From an uncultured Comamonadaceae bacterium (GTDB lineage Bacteria; Pseudomonadota; Gammaproteobacteria; Burkholderiales; Burkholderiaceae_C), in the NCBI GenBank assembly GCA_937893415.1, contig CALBWZ010000089.1, positions 1 through 11,208 of the forward strand: a stretch of DNA of 11,208 nucleotides, read 5' to 3'. A program made the position numbers and the translations under genes. Each line of letters opens with the position of its first letter. Within the stretch, counting starts at the first letter, position 1. The notes under the pieces were generated by a model. That model was not told the origin of the DNA. It was given only the letters and a program-made list of their open reading frames with translations, and searched no databases. This document shows, one piece after another, positions 1 through 7,069 of the stretch.

Positions 1-2
1 TT

Positions 3-236
3 TACTGTCTCAGATTTGGCCTACAGCAGGCTGACTTATGCAGACCTTCCCTAGCGCTGCAACAGACCCTTCATGATGGTCTGCGCCAATATGACCCCTC
101 GTCCATGGCTGTCAGTCGCCAGTATCTGGGCTCGTTTACCCAGCATGAGTCAGTTCACCAGGGTTTCGCCGTGCGTGACCAAGGACTCGCCGCGCTTAAA
201 CCTGTGCTTGCTGACAGCTTCAGGCCACCATGGTGA
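3..236 (+). CDS. 3' end of an unidentified protein-coding frame
   Basis: Seen: the frame starting at base 3 is open from the left edge for 77 codons and ends at TGA 234-236. The peptide has an ordinary soluble-protein composition and ends ...ALKPVLADSFRPPW. It has no start inside the window, so it would be the C-terminal part of a gene lying mostly to the left. I do not recognise the family and see no transmembrane segment or catalytic motif. A second frame (55-288) is also open over this stretch, but its product is rich in Cys, Arg, Pro and Ser and looks less like a real protein. Codon choice is mixed and includes AGA, CTA and AGG. The stop codon lies inside the palindrome at 215-246. A chance open frame cannot be excluded. 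Confidence 0.4.
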   Translation, partial: YCLRFGLQQADLCRPSLALQQTLHDGLRQYDPSSMAVSRQYLGSFTQHESVHQGFAVRDQGLAALKPVLADSFRPPW

Positions 237-246
237 CCTGAAGCTG
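215..246. repeat. 32-bp near-perfect palindrome over the stop codon of the left-edge frame
   Basis: Two 10-base arms (cagcttcagg at 215-224 and cctgaagctg at 237-246) flank an inner caccatggtg palindrome, with a single mismatch between 225 and 236. As RNA it would form a strong hairpin with a CAUG loop. A second small hairpin (ggttc 246-250 with gaac 257-260) follows directly. No run of T follows, so it is not a standard intrinsic terminator. It could be a transcript-end hairpin or a protein-binding site. Confidence 0.6.
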
Positions 247-319
247 GTTCAGGTTAGAACACCACGGGATGCGCGCCGCAACATCTAAGTTGGACAAAAT
301 GGCCATACAGGTTCACTTT

Positions 320-347
320 CTGACAAGTTAACAGACCCACCTACAAT
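320..347 (+). promoter_or_regulatory. Candidate sigma70 promoter for trxB
   Basis: CTGACA (320-325, five of six matches to the -35 consensus) and TACAAT (342-347, five of six to the -10 consensus) are separated by 16 bases. Transcription would start near 354, giving a leader of about 165 nt before the trxB start codon. This is the best promoter-like pair I find between the left-edge frame and trxB. It was read by eye and not scored against a matrix. Confidence 0.5.
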
Positions 348-354
348 GAGCGAT

Positions 355-483
355 TGATTTGTAGCGCCACAACAGTCACGGGTCGAGGTGTTACAAATCA
401 GACTCAATTGACTTAAAAAATTAAATTTTCGCAAGCCAGACCACCTGTCTGTGGCCTGTACATTCATTCATTGTTGTAGCGCC
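355..483 (+). promoter_or_regulatory. Structured trxB leader with two competing pairings
   Basis: Bases 355-368 (tgatttgtagcgcc) can pair with 387-400 (ggtgttacaaatca) in a 14-bp stem with two G-U pairs and an 18-nt loop. The wobble pairs would be A-C mismatches in the opposite transcript, so the structure favours plus-strand RNA. The stem begins at the start site predicted from the promoter at 320-347. The 10-mer ttgtagcgcc (359-368) occurs again at 474-483, so 387-396 could instead pair with 474-483, bringing the fold within about 25 nt of the trxB ribosome binding site. The function is inferred, and I match it to no known riboswitch class. Confidence 0.4.
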
Positions 484-498
484 CGACACGCCATTTAA

Positions 499-1467
<969 letters not shown>

Positions 1468-1487
1468 GATCATGGTTGCAAAGAAGG

Positions 1488-1561
1488 TTATGCAATACAT
1501 GGCCAACTTCCCTGCCCAAGTTGCATAAATAGCTTGTGGGCAGGCCCTCCTCCTATTTTTT
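1488..1561 (+). terminator. Possible trxB terminator with interlocking hairpins
   Basis: Two inverted repeats overlap here. ttatgcaa (1488-1495) pairs with ttgcataa (1521-1528). cctgcccaag (1511-1520) pairs with cttgtgggcagg (1533-1544) apart from a 2-nt bulge. The left arm of the second lies in the loop of the first, so they either alternate or form a pseudoknot. A run of six T (1556-1561) follows, but 11 bases after the stem, which is far for an intrinsic terminator. Confidence in termination is low. Confidence 0.3.
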
Positions 1562-1571
1562 GTCTGCCACT

Positions 1572-1784
1572 ATGTCGTTTTTCTCCCGCCCCCACTATGT
1601 CTCTCCAGCCACAACGTTTATCAACAACTTGAAGGCCGCCAATCCCGAGTTGGAGGCGCAACAACGCGCTGGCCGCGAGCTGCTCTGGGACAAACAGATA
1701 AACAAAGAAAGTCGCGACCAAGCTCAGGCAGCACAGGTGGCTCAAAAACCTTACGTTTACCAAACCAAATCTGACTTGGTCTAA
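1572..1784 (+). CDS. DUF3460 family small protein
   Basis: The 70-aa product starts MSFFSRPHYVSP and contains INNLKAANPELEAQQRAGRE and LLWDKQ, followed by a QKPYVYQ end. This is the pattern I associate with DUF3460 proteins, small proteins of unknown function found mainly in Burkholderiales, often just upstream of scpA. It is hydrophilic and probably helical, with no signal peptide, membrane segment or catalytic motif. I chose the ATG at 1572 because family members begin within a few residues of the RPHY motif. A GTG at 1536 would add 12 residues that do not look like the family. Neither start has a good ribosome binding site. scpA follows 56 bases after the stop, and the two may be co-transcribed. 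Family assignment is by recalled motif. Confidence 0.8.
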   Translation: MSFFSRPHYVSPATTFINNLKAANPELEAQQRAGRELLWDKQINKESRDQAQAAQVAQKPYVYQTKSDLV

Positions 1785-1840
1785 TACAGTTTTAGAGTTG
1801 TCACTTCAATGGTGATTCAATAAGCGCTCATACCGAAACC

Positions 1841-2686
1841 ATGAACACCGCCAGCGAGCCCGGTCCCGCACCAACCCTCTCGGTCATGCCTGAAGTGGTG
1901 GACAACGTCGCGGTTGCCAAGTTGTACGGCGAGCCGCTGTTTGCCCTGCCACAGGACTTGTACATCCCACCCGATGCGTTGCAGGTGTTCCTAGAGGCTT
2001 TTGAAGGGCCTCTAGATTTGCTGCTGTATTTAATTCGCAAGCAAAATTTCAATATTTTAGATATCCCCATGGCGGGATTAACGCGTCAATATCTCAGCTA
2101 CATAGAAGAGATTCGGGTTAACAATTTAGAGCTGGCGGCTGAGTATTTGCTGATGGCGGCCATGCTCATTGAGATCAAGTCACGCATGCTACTGCCAGCC
2201 AAGCGAGTCCCAAACGGCGAAGAGGCTGAAGACCCAAGGGCTGAACTGGTTCGCCGTTTGCAGGAATACGAGCACATGAAACTAGCCGCTCAGCAACTCA
2301 ACACGCTGCCGGTGATGGGGCGCGACTTTATCAAAGCGCAAGTCTTTGTAGAGCAGTCGTTGCAACCGCGGTTTCCTGATGTATCTAGCCATGACTTGCG
2401 TGCCGCTTGGGCAGACATTGTGCGCCGAGCCAACTTGATACAACACCACAAAATTTCACGAGAAGAACTGTCTGTCCGTGAGCATATGAGCATTGTTTTG
2501 CGCAGACTTCAAGGCCAGCGCTTTGTTGAATTTGCCGACCTATTTGATATTGAAAAAGGCAGGCCTGTGCTGGTGGTAACGTTCATAGCCATGTTGGAAT
2601 TGGCCAAAGAATCGCTCATTGAACTCACGCAGGCTACGGCTTTTGCGCCCATTTATGTGCGCTTGTCATTTACCAGCATTTCATAA
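1841..2686 (+). CDS. scpA: Segregation and condensation protein A
   Basis: ScpA is the kleisin subunit that bridges the SMC ATPase heads and, with ScpB, forms the condensin that compacts and segregates the chromosome. The 281-aa product has the diagnostic N-terminal core FEGPLDLLLYLIRKQNF (about residues 54-70), then LDIPMAGLTRQYLSYI and the LAAEYLLMAAMLIEIKSRMLLP helix region in two adjoining parts. An acidic and arginine-rich middle follows, and the C-terminal winged-helix part contains FADLFD and VVTFIAMLELAKESLI. About 50 residues precede the core, including a Pro-rich start, a plausible extension for this order. The ATG at 1841 has no clear ribosome binding site. nadB starts 24 bases after the stop, suggesting a shared transcript. 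scpB is not in the window. Confidence 0.93.
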   Translation: MNTASEPGPAPTLSVMPEVVDNVAVAKLYGEPLFALPQDLYIPPDALQVFLEAFEGPLDLLLYLIRKQNFNILDIPMAGLTRQYLSYIEEIRVNNLELAAEYLLMAAMLIEIKSRMLLPAKRVPNGEEAEDPRAELVRRLQEYEHMKLAAQQLNTLPVMGRDFIKAQVFVEQSLQPRFPDVSSHDLRAAWADIVRRANLIQHHKISREELSVREHMSIVLRRLQGQRFVEFADLFDIEKGRPVLVVTFIAMLELAKESLIELTQATAFAPIYVRLSFTSIS

Positions 2687-2710
2687 ATTTTTTACAACTG
2701 GCATTGCCAA

Positions 2711-4297
2711 GTGACAACACAACACTTCGACGTATTAATCATTGGCAGCGGATTGGCAGGACTTACCGCTGCTCTGCGTTTGGCGCCTACACACCGTGTG
2801 GCGGTTATTACCAAACGCTCGGCCACCGATGGTGCAAGCGGCTGGGCTCAAGGCGGTATTGCAGCCGTCCTTGGACAGGACGACAGCTTCGCCAACCACG
2901 TCGATGACACCCTGGTTGCAGGCGCAGGCCTATGTGATGAAGATGCGACTCGCTTTGTGGTTGAGCAAGCGCCTGGCGCCATCGCATGGTTGCTTGAATT
3001 GGGTGTGAACTTTTCTGGCCAAGACGGCGCATTACACCTCACCCGAGAAGGCGGTCATAGCCACAGGCGCATTGTTCACGCGGCTGATGCCACCGGCGCA
3101 GCAGTTCAAAAGGTGATGGTGGCGCAAGTGCGCAACACCCCAAACATACAGCTGTTTGAAAACCACATGCTGGTAGACCTCATCACCACCCACAAGTTAG
3201 GGCTTGAGACCGACCAAGCCAACCGGTGTGTCGGCGCCTACGCCCTGGATGAAGTCCGCGACGAGGTTGATGTCTTTGCCGCGCCCGCTGTTCTGCTGGC
3301 CACTGGTGGCGCAGGCAAGGTGTACCTGTACACCACCAACCCCGATACGGCCACAGGCGATGGCATTGCCGCGGCTTGGCGAGCTGGCGCTCGCGTGGCG
3401 AATATGGAATTTATTCAATTCCACCCCACCTGTTTGTACCACCCGCACGCCAAGTCATTCCTGATTTCGGAGGCCGTGCGCGGCGAAGGCGGACAACTGC
3501 GTTTGCCTGACAGCATAGGCGGCACACGATTTATGCCTGAGCACGACGAACGCGCTGAGCTTGCTCCCAGAGATGTGGTGGCCCGCGCCATTGACTTTGA
3601 GATGAAGCGTCACGGTGTTGACTGCGTGTACTTAGACATATCCCATCAAACACCGGCATTTTTAGAAGAGCACTTTCCCACCATCAAGGCGCGGTGCATG
3701 GAACTGGGCATAGACATTAGCCAGCAAGCCATACCAGTGGTGCCTGCTGCACACTACACCTGTGGCGGCGTAGTGGCTGACCTGCACGGGCGCACAGACT
3801 TGGTGGGCTTGTACGCCATTGGCGAAACCAGCTACAGCGGCTTACACGGCGCAAACCGTCTGGCCAGCAACAGCTTGCTGGAGTGCATGGTCTATGCAAC
3901 CGCTGCGGCATTAGACATACAACAGGCCAGCTCTTTTGAGACACATGCTTTGCCGGCTTGGGACGATAGCCGTGTGGTGGACGCCGATGAGGCCGTGGTT
4001 ATTTCGCACAACTGGCACGAGCTGCGCCAGTTTATGTGGGACTACGTTGGCATTGTGCGCACCAACAAACGCCTAGAGCGTGCGGCGCACCGCATTGCAT
4101 TGTTGCAAGCAGAAATTGATGAGTTTTATGCCAACTTCCATGTCACGCGCGATTTGTTAGAACTGCGCAATTTGGTTCAAACGGCAGACCTCATCGTGCA
4201 ATGCGCGCAGCAACGTTTAGAGAGCCGAGGCCTGCACTACAGCCGAGACTATCCTGAGCAGCTGCAGCAAGCAGTGCCCACCATTTTGAAGCCTTAA
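2711..4297 (+). CDS. nadB: L-aspartate oxidase
   Basis: NadB is the FAD enzyme that oxidises L-aspartate to iminoaspartate, the first step of de novo NAD synthesis. Its unstable product is used by NadA. The 528-aa length is typical. Motifs are the FAD-binding GSGLAG (12-17), [13 protein letters not shown] (41-53), [15 protein letters not shown] (110-124), ATGGAG (197-202), FHPT (237-240), PRDVVARA (286-293), HYTCGG (348-353) and [15 protein letters not shown] (377-391). R287, H348 and R383 correspond to the family's substrate-binding Arg, His and Arg. A helical C-terminal domain follows. The start is GTG at 2711, chosen because the FAD motif sits at the normal distance. The gene lies 24 bases after scpA and converges with the ars fusion gene, 40 bases away. 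Its partners nadA and nadC lie on the other strand beyond the ars genes. Confidence 0.96.
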   Translation: MTTQHFDVLIIGSGLAGLTAALRLAPTHRVAVITKRSATDGASGWAQGGIAAVLGQDDSFANHVDDTLVAGAGLCDEDATRFVVEQAPGAIAWLLELGVNFSGQDGALHLTREGGHSHRRIVHAADATGAAVQKVMVAQVRNTPNIQLFENHMLVDLITTHKLGLETDQANRCVGAYALDEVRDEVDVFAAPAVLLATGGAGKVYLYTTNPDTATGDGIAAAWRAGARVANMEFIQFHPTCLYHPHAKSFLISEAVRGEGGQLRLPDSIGGTRFMPEHDERAELAPRDVVARAIDFEMKRHGVDCVYLDISHQTPAFLEEHFPTIKARCMELGIDISQQAIPVVPAAHYTCGGVVADLHGRTDLVGLYAIGETSYSGLHGANRLASNSLLECMVYATAAALDIQQASSFETHALPAWDDSRVVDADEAVVISHNWHELRQFMWDYVGIVRTNKRLERAAHRIALLQAEIDEFYANFHVTRDLLELRNLVQTADLIVQCAQQRLESRGLHYSRDYPEQLQQAVPTILKP

Positions 4298-4337
4298 AAA
4301 CCACTGAACGCAGGGCATTCATCGTGAACCGCTGTTC

Positions 4338-5486
4338 TTACAGGGTGGGCTGCACAAGTTGTCCGTCCTCTTTGGTAAACGCCCCCAGTTGACGCTGCTG
4401 CTGTGGCGTCAACAATGCCAACACGGCTTCAGAGGGCCGGCACAATTTCACGCCTAATGGCGACTGCACCACTGGCCTGTTCAACAGAATAGGATGCTTG
4501 GCGATTTGCAGCAGCAACGCGTCGTCAGTCCATTGCGCGCCGTCCATGTCCTGCTCACTGTACAGAGACTCCTTGGTCCGCATGGCCTCACGCACACGCA
4601 CGTTCATGGCGCTGAGAAGGGCACGCAACTGCTCCACGTCTAAGGTTGTGTCTAGGTAGAGAACAACCGTGGGCGCGATACCCGCTCGCTCCAACATGGC
4701 CAAGGTATTGCGCGACGTGCCGCACGAGGGGTTGTGATAAATGGTGACTTTGTTCATTGGTTGTTGGTCCAAAGATGGCGTTGTAAGAGGTGTGGTTGTA
4801 AGTGGTGTGGTTGTAACAGGTGGGGACTTCGAGTGGGTCTGAGTTTGAAGCGCCCGGTGTAGTCCCAAACCAATCAAAGCACCCACCATTTGTGCAACGA
4901 CAAAACCTGGCGCACTGCTGGGGTTGATGCCAGCAAAGCTGTCTGACAGCATGCGCCCCATCACGGCAGCAGGGTTGGCAAATGAGGTGCTGGCCGTAAA
5001 CCAATAAGCTGCGCCAATATAGGCCGCCACCAGTACGGCGATCTGGTTGGTGGGTCCACGCAAAACAACCAACAACAAACCAGCTGTGGCCACGCCCTCC
5101 GCCAGCCACTGCCCAGGCCCGTCTCGCAGCCTGCTGGACAGCTGCAGCACAGGCAGGTCAAACATCGCATGGACCAGCCAGGCCCCGCCCACTGCGCCCA
5201 AAAACTGCACGACCACATAGGCCACCAGCATGCGCCAACTGAGCAAGCCCCGCAGCCACATCACCAAGCTCACCGCCGGATTGAAGTGCGCACCACTGAT
5301 GGGAGCAAATACTGTAATCAAAACGTACAAAGCAAACACAGTCGCCAAGGTGTTGGCCAACAACGCCACGGCGTTGTTGCCCTGCGACAGCTGCTGGGCC
5401 ATCACACCAGAGCCTATAACGGCAGTCAACAAACCCAAAGTGCCCAAAAATTCAGCCAGCAGACTCGCTCTAACCTGCCCTGTCAT
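4338..5486 (-). CDS. Aquaporin-ArsC fusion: channel plus arsenate reductase
   Basis: A single 382-aa frame joins a MIP-family channel to an arsenate reductase. Residues 1-214 have six hydrophobic segments and two NPA half-helices (HFNPAV, NPA 69-71; FANPAA, NPA 171-173). The residue after the second NPA is Ala174, not the usual Arg, as in wide-pore channels of the AqpS type. Residues 215-243 are a Thr/Pro linker with tandem repeats. Residues 244-382 are a complete glutaredoxin-type ArsC: nucleophile Cys255 in HNPSCGTSRNTL, plus the Arg of REAMR, LNRPVV and LCRPSE that match the three catalytic arginines of the R773 enzyme. The inferred role is reduction of arsenate to arsenite using glutathione and glutaredoxin, with arsenite leaving through the attached pore. 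The ATG at 5486 overlaps the arsR stop (ATGA), implying translational coupling. A TTG at 5516 is a weaker start. ArsC could also be made separately from its own Met244. Confidence 0.93.
   Translation of the reverse strand: MTGQVRASLLAEFLGTLGLLTAVIGSGVMAQQLSQGNNAVALLANTLATVFALYVLITVFAPISGAHFNPAVSLVMWLRGLLSWRMLVAYVVVQFLGAVGGAWLVHAMFDLPVLQLSSRLRDGPGQWLAEGVATAGLLLVVLRGPTNQIAVLVAAYIGAAYWFTASTSFANPAAVMGRMLSDSFAGINPSSAPGFVVAQMVGALIGLGLHRALQTQTHSKSPPVTTTPLTTTPLTTPSLDQQPMNKVTIYHNPSCGTSRNTLAMLERAGIAPTVVLYLDTTLDVEQLRALLSAMNVRVREAMRTKESLYSEQDMDGAQWTDDALLLQIAKHPILLNRPVVQSPLGVKLCRPSEAVLALLTPQQQRQLGAFTKEDGQLVQPTL
4780..4824 (-). repeat. 15-bp tandem repeat, three units, in the fusion linker
   Basis: Three consecutive 15-bp units (4780-4794, 4795-4809, 4810-4824; gttgtaagaggtgtg on the plus strand) encode the TTTPL-like repeats between the channel and ArsC. 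Units 1 and 2 differ at one base and unit 3 is more diverged. The array is in frame, so unit gain or loss would only change linker length. Confidence 0.85.
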
Positions 5487-5833
5487 GGTTGCAGCTCGCA
5501 AGGTTTTCCTTCGCAACAGTTGTGACTTAAATAAGCCAATACAGACTGCATGCGATCGAACGCTGCCCGGTACACCAAGTGGCGCCCGCTGCGGGTTTGC
5601 GTGACCAAGTCTGCTTGCACCAAGGTCTTCAGATGGTGAGACAAGGTGTTGGGCGCCACATCCAATTGCTCAGCCATCACGCCAGGTGTTAAACCATCCG
5701 TGCCAGCGACCACCAGCTTGCGAAATACGGCCAAGCGTGCACCGTGCGCCAGCGCAGACAAGGCCTGCACCACTGGGGTTGTCTGTGCCGGGCTAACGCC
5801 AGCCGTTATAGGTTCGATGGTCACTGTTTTCAT
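5483..5833 (-). CDS. arsR: ArsR-family arsenite-responsive repressor
   Basis: This is a 116-aa winged-helix repressor of the ArsR/SmtB family, expected to bind DNA without metalloid and release it when arsenite binds. The DNA-recognition helix region reads LDVAPNTLSHHLKTL (about residues 57-71), followed by the wing LVTQTRSGRHLVYR (76-89). There is no ELCVCDL metal site. Instead three cysteines lie near the C-terminus in NCCEGKPC (C106, C107, C112), similar to the C-terminal CC-x5-C site of Acidithiobacillus ferrooxidans ArsR. The ATG at 5833 sits inside the palindrome at 5831-5856 and has no Shine-Dalgarno sequence, so the mRNA may be leaderless. The stop overlaps the start of the fusion gene by ATGA. 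nadA ends 105 bases upstream on the same strand, so some read-through is possible. Confidence 0.93.
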   Translation of the reverse strand: MKTVTIEPITAGVSPAQTTPVVQALSALAHGARLAVFRKLVVAGTDGLTPGVMAEQLDVAPNTLSHHLKTLVQADLVTQTRSGRHLVYRAAFDRMQSVLAYLSHNCCEGKPCELQP

Positions 5834-5856
5834 ATTTCAATAATAATTGAAATATG
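5831..5856 (-). promoter_or_regulatory. Probable ArsR operator covering the arsR start
   Basis: Perfect 11-base arms catatttcaat (5831-5841) and attgaaatatg (5846-5856) flank a 4-base AATA spacer. The A/T-rich TTCAAT...ATTGAA layout resembles known ArsR operators. On the minus strand a -10-like TATTAT (5845-5840) ends six bases before the arsR ATG, so the operator would cover the -10 box, the transcription start and the start codon. TTGTCA (5873-5868) is a -35-like hexamer, but 22 bases from TATTAT, or 19 from an overlapping AATTAT. Confidence 0.75.
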
Positions 5857-5938
5857 TGACTAATAAATGACAACTGTCCCAGTTATGACGGCAAGGCCAG
5901 CCAACAGCTTCATCAGCACACGTGCATCTACCCAGGTA

Positions 5939-7057
5939 TCACGCAGCGCCTATGCCAGGCACCAATCCGCTCAAAGCGGCTGCGGGAGTTGTACCCTTGT
6001 TTTGCGCCGATGTGAATGCGAGCATACGGTCGATTGGCGCGCAGGCTTTGGGAATCAGCGCTGGCTCAACATGCACAGCGTTGGCACCCGTTCGCAGCAC
6101 GTGCGCCACCCCAGCCAAGCCATTCATGGCCATCCAAGGACACTGCGCACAACTTTTACAGGTGGCACTGTTACCTGAAGTGGGTGCCTCAAGAAAGGTC
6201 TTACCGGGGTTTTGGCTGCGCAGCTTGTGCAACATGCCTTTGTCGGTGGCCACAATAAAAGTGCTGGCATCCATGTGCTTGGCGGCTGCCAAGATGGCAG
6301 AGGTTGATCCGACTGCATCGGCCAAAGCCACCACATCAGCAGGTGACTCGGGATGCACCAAGACTTTAGAGCCTGGGTGCTGAGCCTTCAAGTCGGCTAA
6401 CTCATAGGCCTTGAACTCATCGTGCACTATGCACGAGCCTTGCCACAACAACATGTCGGCGCCTGTCTCGCGCGCAATGTAAGAACCCAGGTGCTTGTCT
6501 GGACCCCAAATAATGGTTTGACCTTGCTCTTTTAACGCGCGCACTATGTCCAGCGCGCAGCTGCTGGTAACCACCCAGTCAGCACGGGCCTTGACCTCGG
6601 CGCTGGTGTTGGCATACACCACCACCACCCGCTCGGGGTGCGCATCACAAAACGCAGAGAATGCATCCGCAGGGCAGCCTAAATCGAGTGAACAAGTGGC
6701 GTCCAAATCAGGCATTAACACTGTTTTTTCTGGGCTCAGCATTTTGGCTGTTTCACCCATAAACCGCACGCCAGACACCACCAATGTGTGCGCCGCATGG
6801 TCACGCCCAAAACGCGCCATTTCCAACGAGTCGCTCACAATGCCACCGGTTTCTTCGGCCAAGTCTTGCAAGTCTGGGTGCACATAGTAGTGGGACACCA
6901 TCACCGCGTTGTTGGCTTTTAACAGCGCCTTGATCTCAGCTTTTAAATCGGCGCGCTGGCTTTGCGTAGGCTCAACAGGCACCTTGGCCCAAGCATGCTG
7001 TGTGGGGCAGGCGGGCTGCTCATATTCGACCGCTATGGTGTGTATTGCTTTAGACAT
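5939..7057 (-). CDS. nadA: Quinolinate synthase
   Basis: NadA condenses iminoaspartate with dihydroxyacetone phosphate to quinolinate on a [4Fe-4S] cluster. The 372-aa length is normal for the long proteobacterial form. Expected motifs are [15 protein letters not shown] (55-69), SDSLEMARF (75-83), FMGETAKML (99-107), the [11 protein letters not shown] segment (119-129), GSC (207-209) and [13 protein letters not shown] (300-312). C122, C209 and C306 sit exactly nine residues after the E. coli cluster ligands C113, C200 and C297, so all three are present. C300 and C303 complete the family's CxxCxxCP. The ATG at 7057 lies 12 bases after the nadC stop with no clear ribosome binding site, pointing to an operon with translational coupling. 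Downstream on the same strand comes arsR, after 105 bases without a strong terminator. Confidence 0.96.
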   Translation of the reverse strand: MSKAIHTIAVEYEQPACPTQHAWAKVPVEPTQSQRADLKAEIKALLKANNAVMVSHYYVHPDLQDLAEETGGIVSDSLEMARFGRDHAAHTLVVSGVRFMGETAKMLSPEKTVLMPDLDATCSLDLGCPADAFSAFCDAHPERVVVVYANTSAEVKARADWVVTSSCALDIVRALKEQGQTIIWGPDKHLGSYIARETGADMLLWQGSCIVHDEFKAYELADLKAQHPGSKVLVHPESPADVVALADAVGSTSAILAAAKHMDASTFIVATDKGMLHKLRSQNPGKTFLEAPTSGNSATCKSCAQCPWMAMNGLAGVAHVLRTGANAVHVEPALIPKACAPIDRMLAFTSAQNKGTTPAAALSGLVPGIGAA

Positions 7058-7069
7058 ACATAAAGTTTT

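Noticed and set aside
73..288. 71-codon plus-strand frame starting MMVCANM
   Set aside because: It overlaps the more protein-like frame at 3-236. Its product is rich in Cys, Arg, Pro and Ser, has no recognisable motif, and no ribosome binding site precedes it.
441..465. Possible LexA-like box (cctgtctgtggcctgtac)
   Set aside because: CTGT half-sites are present, but no ACAG lies at the required spacing, so it does not meet the LexA consensus.
285..467. 60-codon minus-strand frame upstream of trxB
   Set aside because: No recognisable product, and it covers the candidate promoter and leader structure of trxB. It looks like a chance open frame.
1536..1571. Upstream GTG start for the DUF3460 protein
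   Set aside because: It adds 12 residues unlike the family, overlaps the hairpin region, and has no ribosome binding site.
4298..4337. Terminator between convergent nadB and the ars fusion gene
   Set aside because: The 40-base gap has no stem longer than a few pairs and no T-run that I could defend.
4588..5109. 173-codon minus-strand frame within the channel-ArsC gene
   Set aside because: It is a shadow frame with Cys/Trp/His-rich low-quality sequence. The frame carrying both NPA motifs and the ArsC active site is clearly the coding one.
5487..5516. TTG start giving ten more residues on the fusion protein
   Set aside because: The ATG at 5486 overlaps the arsR stop as ATGA and begins just before the first membrane helix. 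A GAAGGA lies downstream of the TTG, so it does not serve it.
5922..6383. 153-codon plus-strand frame opposite nadA
   Set aside because: It is antisense to the well-conserved cluster-binding end of NadA, and its own product matches nothing I recognise.
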